Assembly (NCBI RefSeq): GCF_028743515.2
Contig: NZ_CP117969.2
Span: 2,575,501-2,639,500 of the forward strand
Length of the DNA stretch: 64,000 nucleotides
Source of the DNA: Imtechella halotolerans
GTDB taxonomy: Bacteria; Bacteroidota; Bacteroidia; Flavobacteriales; Flavobacteriaceae
Direction: 5' to 3'
Every line of letters begins with the position of its first letter. Within the stretch, counting starts at the first letter, position 1. Below the pieces are notes generated by a model, which ran no database searches, had not been told where the DNA came from, and saw nothing but the letters and a program-made list of their open reading frames with translations. Shown here piece by piece: positions 36,878 to 44,850 of this stretch. Position numbers and translations under genes: made by a program.

Positions 36878-38535
36878 ATTGCTTTTATTAATTTTTGTGT
36901 ATAGGGGCTTTTCGGTGTATTATATATAGTGTCCGATTCCCCAAATTCTTCAATTTTACCTTTATTCATCACCATGAGTCGATCACTCATGTATTTTACT
37001 ACGGCCAAATCATGTGATATAAAAAGGTATGTAAAGTCAAAACTTTCTTTTAATTCATTGAGTAAATTTAATACTTGGGCTTGTACGGATATATCTAATG
37101 CTGACACAGACTCATCACAAATAATTAGTTTGGGTTGTAATGCTATGGTACGAGCTATTCCTACTCTTTGTCGTTGACCACCAGAAAATTCATGGGGATA
37201 CCGACCAAAATGTGAAGTCTGCAAACCCACACGCTCCAGTAATTCCATAACTTTTTCCTTACGAATCCTATTATTTGAATATAATCCATGTACTTGCATT
37301 GGTTCCATTATCGCTTGGCCAATTGGTATTCTTGGATTTAACGATGCAAATGGATCTTGAAAAATAAGTTGAATTTCTTTACGTAATGTTCTTATTTGCG
37401 ATGATTTTAATTTTGTAATATCCGTTCCTTCGTATATAATCGTTCCAGCAGTCGCTTTATCTAATTGTAAAATAGTGTTTCCAAGAGTTGATTTTCCACA
37501 ACCACTTTCTCCAACTAGCCCCAACGTTTCTCCTTTATACATAGAGAAGGATACATTATCAACTGCCTTAACAGTATGTCGTTTACTTAAAATCCCAAGA
37601 GATGAAACATATACTTTTTCAATGTTACGTACCTCAAGTAATGGTGTTTGTGAATATATTTTTTGATGACTTGTAAGGCGTTCTTCAAATGTAATACATT
37701 CTGAAACTGATCTTTCTTCTAGAAAATCTTTAATTGTAGGTAGCCGTTTCAAACGAACATCTGCTGAAGGACGAGAAGCCAAAAGAGCTTTTGTATAGTT
37801 GTGTTTTGGCCGACTAAATAGTTCTGCAGTATTCCCTTTTTCAACAAGATTTCCTTGATACATTACTAAAACCTTTTGTGCAATATCAGCTACTAGAGAT
37901 AAATCGTGAGATATAAATAAGATACTCATTCGAGTTTCTTGTTGTAATTCTTTGAGCAGAAGGATTATTTCTTTTTGAACCGTTACATCTAGTGCAGTAG
38001 TAGGTTCATCTGCAATTAATATTTGTGGTTTACAGGCAATGGCCATTGCAATCATAACACGTTGCTTTTGCCCGCCGGATAGTTGATGTGGATAGCTATT
38101 GAAGATACGTTCCGGATCTGGAAGCTTCACTTTTTCAAACAGGGACAATACTTCCTCTTTTATGGAGTTATGCGTAAGTTTGGTGTGAAGTTTAAGGATT
38201 TCCGTAATTTGATTTCCACAACGCATGGATGGATTCAATGAGCTCATAGGTTCTTGAAAAATCATGCTGATTCTGTTACCCCTCCATTGTTGCCACTGCT
38301 TTTCAGATAGGGTGTGAAGTGGGGCATTTCCCATCATGATGGAACCAGAGATGGATGCTTTATCTAAAGGGAGTAATCCCATGAGCGCTAATGACGTAAC
38401 TGATTTTCCACTCCCAGATTCTCCAACAATTCCAACTATTTCGTTGGGATGTATTGTGAATGAGCAATCATTAACTACTGTTGTATAAGCGTCTTGACTC
38501 TTAAAGGATATGGTGAGGTTTTGTACTTTGAGCAT
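36862..38535 (-). CDS. Fused dipeptide/oligopeptide-type ABC transporter ATPase (DppD-DppF-like)
   Basis: The 557-residue protein has two complete ABC domains. The first has Walker A GESGSGKS near residue 38, signature LSGGQKQR near 158 and LIADEPTTALD near 177. The second has GESGCGKS near 348, FSGGQRQRVG near 457 and LIICDESVSALD near 477. The two-domain form corresponds to a fused DppD and DppF, or YejF. The matching permeases and binding protein are not adjacent. The likely substrate is peptides, judged from family resemblance only. Confidence 0.88.
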   Translation of the reverse strand: MLKVQNLTISFKSQDAYTTVVNDCSFTIHPNEIVGIVGESGSGKSVTSLALMGLLPLDKASISGSIMMGNAPLHTLSEKQWQQWRGNRISMIFQEPMSSLNPSMRCGNQITEILKLHTKLTHNSIKEEVLSLFEKVKLPDPERIFNSYPHQLSGGQKQRVMIAMAIACKPQILIADEPTTALDVTVQKEIILLLKELQQETRMSILFISHDLSLVADIAQKVLVMYQGNLVEKGNTAELFSRPKHNYTKALLASRPSADVRLKRLPTIKDFLEERSVSECITFEERLTSHQKIYSQTPLLEVRNIEKVYVSSLGILSKRHTVKAVDNVSFSMYKGETLGLVGESGCGKSTLGNTILQLDKATAGTIIYEGTDITKLKSSQIRTLRKEIQLIFQDPFASLNPRIPIGQAIMEPMQVHGLYSNNRIRKEKVMELLERVGLQTSHFGRYPHEFSGGQRQRVGIARTIALQPKLIICDESVSALDISVQAQVLNLLNELKESFDFTYLFISHDLAVVKYMSDRLMVMNKGKIEEFGESDTIYNTPKSPYTQKLIKAIPKGL

Positions 38536-38536
38536 G

Positions 38537-39253
38537 TCAAATATGCAATATTTCTTCTTTTTCTAATAGGGGTTCATTACGTAAACGTAATAGGATTTGA
38601 GCAACCGAAATAGTGTCTTTTTCGCAATAGGTTATAATTCTATCAATATCTTTCTCTAGGTAATAAGTGTCACGTACTTTACTTCCATCAATATCATCTT
38701 TAGGAGAGGGAATACCTAATATCTGAGTAAGTAACTTTAAGGATGTATAATTTTTATAATCTCCAAATTTCCATAACTCTAGAGTGTCTAGATGTGGTAT
38801 CTCCCATGGTTTTTTTCCAAAGAGATTAAGTTTGTTTGGTAGTGGAATTCTGTTTATTATCATTCGTCTTGCAATGAAAGGGAAGTCAAATTCCTTTCCG
38901 TTATGTGCACATAAAAGATGGTAAGGTTGATTGAAATAAGTCTCCAGTAAGTTGGAAAAGGAATGTAAAAGAGAATTTTCATCACCATAAAAGGATGTTA
39001 CTCTAAACCTTCTTTTTCCACTTTTTGAATCGAAATAACCTACTGAAATACAAATTATTTTTCCAAATTCAGCCCAAATGCCGGCATTGCTATAAAACTC
39101 TTCTGGTGTGAATTCGTCTTTACGTTGATATTTTGATTTGGTGTCCCATAAATCTTGCATCTCTTGTGAAAGTGCTGTATAGTTTTCATGTTCTGGAACA
39201 GTTTCAATATCTAAAAATAATATGTTTTCAAGATTAATTTTTAAGAGCATCAC
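38537..39253 (-). CDS. PolB-like 3'-5' exonuclease (ribonuclease H fold)
   Basis: The 238-residue protein has the DEDD exonuclease motifs: FLDIETVP (Exo I, residues 13-20), CAHNGKEFDFPFI (Exo II, near 115) and ITYCEKDTISV (Exo III with Tyr-x3-Asp, near 208). This is the predicted 3'-5' exonuclease family related to PolB. It degrades DNA or RNA 3' ends, role in repair likely but not shown. Its start overlaps the end of the serine hydrolase gene by about 20 bases, and it ends one base before the ABC gene start. Confidence 0.88.
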   Translation of the reverse strand: MMLLKINLENILFLDIETVPEHENYTALSQEMQDLWDTKSKYQRKDEFTPEEFYSNAGIWAEFGKIICISVGYFDSKSGKRRFRVTSFYGDENSLLHSFSNLLETYFNQPYHLLCAHNGKEFDFPFIARRMIINRIPLPNKLNLFGKKPWEIPHLDTLELWKFGDYKNYTSLKLLTQILGIPSPKDDIDGSKVRDTYYLEKDIDRIITYCEKDTISVAQILLRLRNEPLLEKEEILHI

Positions 39254-40397
39254 CCATCATTTTATAGGCTTCTTCAATATATACTGTAATGTCATTTGAA
39301 AATTGACCAACTCCAGCATCTTCTGATTTCTGATGGCCTAAGCGAACAATAATAATATTATCATTAGGTTCCACAAGGACATATTGACCTAAGTGTCCAC
39401 GCATCATAAAAAAGTGCTTGTCTCCTTGATCCTTCATCCACCATCCATAACCGTATTCTGGACTTTCTTTAAATCGAGGGGTGACAGATTTAGCAATAAA
39501 AGTTGAGTCAAGTAGTTGCTTTCCATTCCATTTGCCGTGATCTTTATATAATTTCCCCATTCGCGCAAAATCTTTGGCATTACCCGCAATACAACAATAG
39601 GCTTTTACCATATCGTGCTCTTTGCTATCTACTTGCCATAAGGCTTGGTTTTCACTTCCTAATGGCTTCCAAAAACTGTCAGTTAAATACTGATAGAGTT
39701 TTTTCCCAGTTGCACGTTCAATAACCATAGCAAGCATTTGGGTATCTCCACTAGCATATTTGAATGCTTGACCAGGTTCTTCGACTACTTTTAGACCAGT
39801 TACAACACTGCTTAAGTCATCATCAAAGTAAGCGCGAGTGGTAATAGAAAGAGGGGAGTAGTAAGCTTCATCCCAGTTTGTCCCAGAAGACATGCTTGAA
39901 AGATCTCCGACAGTCATTTTTTTTGCCATACCTTCACAAAACTCAGGAATAAAATCACATACAGGTTGGTCTAGCCCAGTAATATATCCCTCCATTATTG
40001 CTTTGCCTAGTAAAGCAGACACATAACTTTTAGCCATTGAAAAAGAGTTGGATTTGCTAGTTTTATTAAATCCATCATAATAATTTTCAAACCAAACGCT
40101 GTCATTTTTAATAATTACATAAGCCACTGAGCCTAAATCTTCATGCGTTTTCATCAGCTTTTCGGTTTCATTGACTGAATTATATGATTTGTGTAGAGGC
40201 CATGGTTCTGGAGTTCCAATTTCTAAAACTTGGTTGTCAAAATGCTTGTAATCTTCAAGATATGCAGTAGTTTCTCCTTTTAAATAGATAGTTCGGACTG
40301 CCTTTATAAGATAATCAGTGTCGGTTATATAAAGTACAATTACGATAGTTGCTAGCAGAATAACAACCCATTTCAGTAGTTTTTTTATAAAATTCAT
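39234..40397 (-). CDS. Serine hydrolase of the beta-lactamase class C / PBP-like family
   Basis: The 387-residue protein has an N-terminal membrane helix (about residues 9-25) and a beta-lactamase-type fold. The S-x-x-K site is in NSFSMAKSYVSA near residue 125. A YAS motif follows in FKYASGDTQ near 215, and an H-x-G in MRGHLGQYVLV takes the place of KTG near 340. Such proteins act as periplasmic esterases, peptidases or penicillin-binding proteins; the substrate is unknown. It is not evidence for beta-lactam resistance. Confidence 0.85.
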   Translation of the reverse strand: MNFIKKLLKWVVILLATIVIVLYITDTDYLIKAVRTIYLKGETTAYLEDYKHFDNQVLEIGTPEPWPLHKSYNSVNETEKLMKTHEDLGSVAYVIIKNDSVWFENYYDGFNKTSKSNSFSMAKSYVSALLGKAIMEGYITGLDQPVCDFIPEFCEGMAKKMTVGDLSSMSSGTNWDEAYYSPLSITTRAYFDDDLSSVVTGLKVVEEPGQAFKYASGDTQMLAMVIERATGKKLYQYLTDSFWKPLGSENQALWQVDSKEHDMVKAYCCIAGNAKDFARMGKLYKDHGKWNGKQLLDSTFIAKSVTPRFKESPEYGYGWWMKDQGDKHFFMMRGHLGQYVLVEPNDNIIIVRLGHQKSEDAGVGQFSNDITVYIEEAYKMMGDALKN

Positions 40398-40433
40398 GGT
40401 TTTAAATAGTTTGAACTAAAGATAGCCAAAAAT

Positions 40434-40913
40434 TCAAAATAAGGATTGTTGAAAAGGAGGATTTTCATGTTCTAATAGCCATCGTTTTCGCCAAAGACCT
40501 CCAGCATAACCCGTTAGAGAACCGTCCTTCCCAATAACTCTGTGACAAGGAATGACTATCCATAATGGATTTTTTCCATTTGCTGATGCCACCGCACGGA
40601 TTGCTTTTTCATCACCTAGGGTTCTGCTTAGTTCAAGATAGGAGGTGGTAGTGCCATAAGGAATGTTGCGTAATGCCTTCCAAACTTCTTGTTGAAAGGG
40701 TGTGCCTTCAGGAATTATAGGGAATGTGAATATGGTTCGTTCTCCTAAAAAATATTCACCTAGTTGATCCACTGCAAGTTGTAGTTCTTTTGGATGGTTG
40801 ACAGAAACTATTCCATCTTCTATTACACTAATAGAAATAATACCATCATTTGAACCTTTTATACAGGTAATTCCAATAGGAGTATTTATATTGGTCTCTA
40901 GATAATTATTCAT
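40434..40913 (-). CDS. ogt: Methylated-DNA-[protein]-cysteine S-methyltransferase
   Basis: The 159-residue protein carries the acceptor-cysteine motif IPCHRVIGKDGSLTGYAGGL near residue 121 and the DNA-binding helix motif GTPFQQEVWKALRNIPYGTT. It removes alkyl groups from O6-alkylguanine by suicide transfer to its cysteine. It is the single-domain Ogt form without an Ada regulatory part. The start overlaps the upstream CNNM gene by 8 bases. Confidence 0.95.
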   Translation of the reverse strand: MNNYLETNINTPIGITCIKGSNDGIISISVIEDGIVSVNHPKELQLAVDQLGEYFLGERTIFTFPIIPEGTPFQQEVWKALRNIPYGTTTSYLELSRTLGDEKAIRAVASANGKNPLWIVIPCHRVIGKDGSLTGYAGGLWRKRWLLEHENPPFQQSLF

Positions 40914-41976
40914 TATCGTCTCGCAAGATACCCATACGAGTAGCTCTTTTTTCCCAATTGTTTCTTGCTAAAACTTGTAGGTCCGCCACACTGTCTTTTT
41001 CATCCAGAATTTCAATTCCTAATAAGGTTTCTATAATATCCTCCATGGTCACAATTCCATTAATTGACCCATATTCATCAACCACTAATGCAAGATGATT
41101 TTTTTCGGAAATTAGCATTTCAAATAATTCAGGAATAGGGATGCTTCTTCTTGTAACCAAAATGGCCCTTTTTATGGTTGAAAGAGGATCATTTCCACGA
41201 CCATTAATCATAGCCTCTAATACATCATCCTTAAGTACAAGACCAGTAATATTATCTTCTTCATCTTTATATACTGGTATTCTGGAAAAGGTTAGATTGC
41301 GGTTATGTTCAAAGAAATTACCTATAGTTTCTTCTTCAGATGCAATTTTCATGACTGTTCGAGGAGTCATAATGTGTTTAGCTTCTACCTCATTGAAACG
41401 TAATAGATTTTTTATGATTTTGGATTCCGATTCTTCAAAAACACCCTCCTCATGAGCAATGTCTGTCATAGTGCCAAATTCTTCTCTACTAAACAAGGAA
41501 CCATGGGCATTTTTACCACCAACCAGTCTAGTAATAAGACGTAACAACCAAATAATCCCTGTCCATTTTAAAGGAAATATTATAATTTGAAGGAAGGTTG
41601 TACTTATGCCTGCCAATTGCTTCCAATAAGTTGCTCCAATTGTTTTTGGAATAATCTCAGAAACAACTAGAATTAAAATAGTAGTTATTGAAGATACCAA
41701 AGCAACAATATGACTACCATTTCCAAATGCTTGTTCAGCGGAAGCTCCCACACCAATTGCACCTACCGTATGTGCTAATGTATTGAAGGTTAGGATGGCA
41801 ATAAGAGGCATATCGATGTCATTTTTTAATGCTTCGAGTTTCGCGGCGTATTTTTTATTGTTCTTTTTTTCAAGGTTGATAAAAGTGGGTGTGACACTTA
41901 ACAAAACAGCCTCTAATACAGAACAAATAAATGAGAAAAGAACAGAAAGAAATAGGAATGCGAGTAAGGTTGCCAT
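40906..41976 (-). CDS. CNNM/CBS domain transporter-like protein (hemolysin C family)
   Basis: The 356-residue protein has an N-terminal CNNM (DUF21) membrane domain with about four helices to residue 165 and FLSVLFSFICSVLEAVLLSV. A CBS pair follows at about 195-320 (MTPRTVMKIASEEETIGNFF; VDEYGSINGIVTMEDIIETLLG). The usual C-terminal CorC_HlyC domain is missing. Members are linked to Mg2+ or other cation efflux. It is not GldE as judged from its neighbours. Confidence 0.88.
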   Translation of the reverse strand: MATLLAFLFLSVLFSFICSVLEAVLLSVTPTFINLEKKNNKKYAAKLEALKNDIDMPLIAILTFNTLAHTVGAIGVGASAEQAFGNGSHIVALVSSITTILILVVSEIIPKTIGATYWKQLAGISTTFLQIIIFPLKWTGIIWLLRLITRLVGGKNAHGSLFSREEFGTMTDIAHEEGVFEESESKIIKNLLRFNEVEAKHIMTPRTVMKIASEEETIGNFFEHNRNLTFSRIPVYKDEEDNITGLVLKDDVLEAMINGRGNDPLSTIKRAILVTRRSIPIPELFEMLISEKNHLALVVDEYGSINGIVTMEDIIETLLGIEILDEKDSVADLQVLARNNWEKRATRMGILRDDNE

Positions 41977-42041
41977 TCGTTTTTATATTATACAACTAAG
42001 AACAAATGTAAGGAAATAATGAATTATAAAATTTCATAAAT

Positions 42042-42072
42042 AAAAAACACCCATTTGGTAATGGGTGTTTTT
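42042..42072 (-). terminator. Rho-independent terminator for the 42086-42550 gene
   Basis: AAAAACACCCAT (42043-42054) pairs with ATGGGTGTTTTT (42061-42072) over a 6-base loop and is followed on the minus strand by a T run. It sits 14 bases past the stop of the minus-strand gene upstream. Confidence 0.85.
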
Positions 42073-42085
42073 ATTACAAATTTAA

Positions 42086-42550
42086 CTATACATGAACAGA
42101 AGCTAGGGTGTTTTGCCATTTTTTGGCTACTGCAAGTTGTACTTCGGCTTCCATTACATTGTCAACTGTTTCATCGTAAAATACAATTTCATCCATTTTG
42201 TTTCCACCAGTAATAGCGATATGAACTCGCTGAATGTATGTGTAGTTGTCTTCTCTTTTGATTTCAGTTTTTACTTCGCTGTGGCGATAGCCTTCAAGTG
42301 AAATTATTTTGGCTTTAGCTGGGGCGTCAATTGGCATAACCAATAGTTGACGGGTTTTACTATCAAGGCCTATGGCTGTGTGCTTCATAATTTCGTAAAC
42401 ATCTAATTGCATTTGATGTGAGGCTCCTGTTTTTAAAAATTCCTGTAGTCGTTTTTTTTCTTTGCTTTTATTGCGAATAATAATGTATAAGATGGGTCCC
42501 ATAAATAGCGCGAGTAATAATAGTCCCATCAATGTAGTAGATACTTCCAT
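42086..42550 (-). CDS. Single-span membrane protein of unknown function
   Basis: The 154-residue protein has one N-terminal helix (about residues 8-27, LLLLALFMGPILYIII), a basic boundary (KSKEKKRLQEF), and a soluble C-terminal domain (HQMQLDVYEIMKHTAIGLDSKTRQLLVM). It is probably anchored in the inner membrane with the soluble part in the cytoplasm. I recognise no family. A terminator follows and a secreted small protein gene lies upstream. Confidence 0.65.
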   Translation of the reverse strand: MEVSTTLMGLLLLALFMGPILYIIIRNKSKEKKRLQEFLKTGASHQMQLDVYEIMKHTAIGLDSKTRQLLVMPIDAPAKAKIISLEGYRHSEVKTEIKREDNYTYIQRVHIAITGGNKMDEIVFYDETVDNVMEAEVQLAVAKKWQNTLASVHV

Positions 42551-42634
42551 GATTTTCTGAATTTAATGAATAGATAAACAGTTTCTCCAAATTATTTTTC
42601 AGAGAAACTAAAGTGGCATAATGAAATTCACAGA

Positions 42635-42964
42635 TCAGAAAAAGGAATGGAAGGGAAATAAAAGTTGAAAGTACATTCCCTTTACGTCTAAAAGAACAGA
42701 AAATAATAATGGTAGTGGGGAATATATTTCAGAAATCTCAATGAAGTTAAAAGGAAAAACTTCATTTGCTGCCAATGGTTGACCATCAACATATTGTATA
42801 GAAAGGGAATAAAATTGATTTTCTACAGCAACAGCCTTTATTGGTATCTGCTGAATGATCTCTTCTGTATGAAGTTGGGAGGTTGTTAATTCACCAACTT
42901 TTTCATTAACCTCATTTGAAGAAGCCAAAACTCCTTGCAGGAAAAGGAATCCTGCAAGGAACAT
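42635..42964 (-). CDS. Small exported protein of unknown function
   Basis: The 109-residue frame begins MFLAGFLFLQGVLASSNEV, a short signal-like helix cleaved probably after Ala14-Ser15. The ATG at 42964 gives no basic n-region. The frame stays open upstream, and a CTG at 42994 would add LKIQIKYSLI, which supplies two lysines and makes a better signal. The mature part ends with a hydrophobic stretch (LPLLFSVLLDVKGMYFQLLF). Function unknown. It lies 69 bases after hemB on the same strand. Confidence 0.5.
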   Translation of the reverse strand: MFLAGFLFLQGVLASSNEVNEKVGELTTSQLHTEEIIQQIPIKAVAVENQFYSLSIQYVDGQPLAANEVFPFNFIEISEIYSPLPLLFSVLLDVKGMYFQLLFPFHSFF

Positions 42965-43033
42965 AATAAGGCTGTATTTAATTTGTATTTTCAGTGATTG
43001 CTTTTCTTAAAATGAATCAAAAGGTATTCCATA

Positions 43034-44026
43034 TTATTTATATAGAAGTTTTATTACATCTTTTGCAAAATAGCTTGCAATTATGTCAGCTCCGGCACGT
43101 TTAATGGCAGTTATTTGCTCTAGCATTACTGCGTCGTGATCTAGCCAGCCTTTTTCCGAGGCAGCTTTTATCATTGCATATTCACCTGAAACTTGATAGA
43201 CTGCTACAGGTACATCAACTGCATTTTTTATCTCACGTACAATATCCAAATAGGCTATGCCTGGTTTTACCATAACAATATCTGCGCCCTCATCGATATC
43301 CATTTCGGTTTCTCGAAGCGCTTCTATTCGATTAGCATAATCCATTTGATACGTTTTCTTGTCCTTTGGAATATGTAAGGCGTCTACTGGTGCAGAATCT
43401 AGAGCATCTCTAAATGGTCCATAAAATGCAGATGCATATTTTGCACTGTAAGCCATGATACCTGTATTTACTAAACCTTCTTCTTCTAAAGCTTCACGGA
43501 TTTCTAATATACGTCCGTCCATCATGTCACTTGGTGCTACAATATCAGCTCCAGCTTGCGCATGAGAAATGCTCATTTCCGATAATATTGCAGTAGTAAG
43601 ATCATTAACAATCATTCCATTTTCAATAATACCGTCGTGACCATAAATTGAAAAAGGATCCAATGCCACGTCGGTCATTACGAGCATGTCGGGCACGGCA
43701 TTTTTAACTGTTTTTATAGCACGCTGCATTAATCCATTTGGATTTAAGGCTTCCGTTCCTTTGTTATCTTTTAAATTGTCAGGTACTTTAACAAAAAGTA
43801 ACACTGACTTTAATCCTAGGCTCCATAATTCTTTCGCTTCCTTTTCAAGTAAATCTAAACTGTATCTGTAGTAATTAGGCATGGAAGGGATTTCTTCTTT
43901 TATGCCTTTGCCTTCTACAATGAATAGGGGAACTAGGAAGTCGTTGGGTGTTATAATTGTTTCTCGAACTAAAGAACGTATACTTTCATTGGTTCGTAAA
44001 CGTCTATTTCTTCTAAGTGGGAACAT
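43034..44026 (-). CDS. hemB: Delta-aminolevulinic acid dehydratase (porphobilinogen synthase)
   Basis: The 330-residue protein has the two active-site lysines in YSAKYASAFYG (K196) and VMVKPGIAYLD (K254). The metal site reads DVALDPFSIYGHDG (residues 119-132) with Asp/Ala where zinc-dependent enzymes have three cysteines, so it belongs to the Mg2+/K+-type. It condenses two 5-aminolevulinate molecules to porphobilinogen, the second step of the pathway encoded in this region. It is separated from hemF-A by two divergent lipoprotein genes. Confidence 0.97.
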   Translation of the reverse strand: MFPLRRNRRLRTNESIRSLVRETIITPNDFLVPLFIVEGKGIKEEIPSMPNYYRYSLDLLEKEAKELWSLGLKSVLLFVKVPDNLKDNKGTEALNPNGLMQRAIKTVKNAVPDMLVMTDVALDPFSIYGHDGIIENGMIVNDLTTAILSEMSISHAQAGADIVAPSDMMDGRILEIREALEEEGLVNTGIMAYSAKYASAFYGPFRDALDSAPVDALHIPKDKKTYQMDYANRIEALRETEMDIDEGADIVMVKPGIAYLDIVREIKNAVDVPVAVYQVSGEYAMIKAASEKGWLDHDAVMLEQITAIKRAGADIIASYFAKDVIKLLYK

Positions 44027-44043
44027 ACTTCAAATATTTATGG

Positions 44044-44051
44044 CAAAGTTA
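44044..44051 (-). promoter_or_regulatory. Candidate -7 box of hemB
   Basis: The minus strand reads TAACTTTG, a perfect TAnnTTTG match 17 bases before the hemB ATG. No clear TTTG -33 element is present, so activator dependence is possible. Confidence 0.45.
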
Positions 44052-44194
44052 TAAATATATAAGACTTGATTCGTTTTGTATCTTTAAAGTTTTGTTATAG
44101 TTGAAGTTGCCTTTTAAGGGCTTGATTCCAAGAAAAAGATTACTTTTTTTGTACATAACATGTTTTTTTATGAGAAGAAAAACCAGTTAAATGT

Positions 44195-44202
44195 TATTTT
44201 TG
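44195..44202 (+). promoter_or_regulatory. Candidate -7 box 4 bases before a start codon
   Basis: TATTTTTG matches TAnnTTTG exactly and lies 4 bases ahead of the ATG at 44207. A start site about 5 bases after the box would make an almost leaderless mRNA. Confidence 0.4.
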
Positions 44203-44206
44203 CCAG

Positions 44207-44842
44207 ATGACAAAAGTATACCTTTTCAGTTTATGCCTAGTATTAACTAGCTGTTTTCAAATAACTGAAAAAATCCACCAATATAGTAATGAAAGTGGCC
44301 AATATTCTTTAATGGTTGATTTTTCGGAATCATGGTTTAAAACTAAATCGGCCATTTTTCTTGGAGAAGTGGATGGTGTTAGGATTCCCGAGGAGATGGA
44401 AATAAAAAAAAGATTGATGGAATATAAAAGGGACGCTCTAAAGATTCAGGGGATTTCTAAGGTAGAAACATCATATGATTTCAATAATTATATATTCTCC
44501 ATACGATTTTCTTACTCAACTATAGCAAGTTTAAATGCCGCATTGAACCTTATAAATTATGATCAAGGGGAATTTATTCATTTTAAATTTAATGATGGAT
44601 TATTTGAACGAATTGCTTCTTATCCATTACCGGAGGATTTAAAAACAAAAGAGAAAAGGAAAGAGACCCTTAGTGCTGCTCTTATTACAGCAGTTTATAC
44701 ATTTGACAAAACTATTTACGGGATTAAAAATCCGGAAGGAAAGCTGTCTAAATCTAAAAAGACTGTTTTTTTGAGACATACAGTGTGGGATGTTTTACAA
44801 GACAATTCCCTTATGAATAATTCAATACGTTTTACCCCTTAA
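44207..44842 (+). CDS. Lipoprotein of unknown function
   Basis: The 211-residue protein has a lipoprotein signal with Cys in LCLVLTSCFQITEK (residue 16). The mature part contains alpha-beta elements without a motif I know (SLMVDFSESWFKTKSAIF, MEYKRDALKIQGISKVE). It is 8 bases from the larger exported protein downstream, so both likely form an operon. The divergent hemB is not obviously related to it. Confidence 0.6.
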   Translation: MTKVYLFSLCLVLTSCFQITEKIHQYSNESGQYSLMVDFSESWFKTKSAIFLGEVDGVRIPEEMEIKKRLMEYKRDALKIQGISKVETSYDFNNYIFSIRFSYSTIASLNAALNLINYDQGEFIHFKFNDGLFERIASYPLPEDLKTKEKRKETLSAALITAVYTFDKTIYGIKNPEGKLSKSKKTVFLRHTVWDVLQDNSLMNNSIRFTP

Positions 44843-44850
44843 TTTATTAT

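Noticed and set aside
39234-40397. Beta-lactam resistance gene
   Set aside because: The S-x-x-K and Y-x-S motifs occur throughout the serine hydrolase family, the KTG is replaced, and no resistance context is seen.
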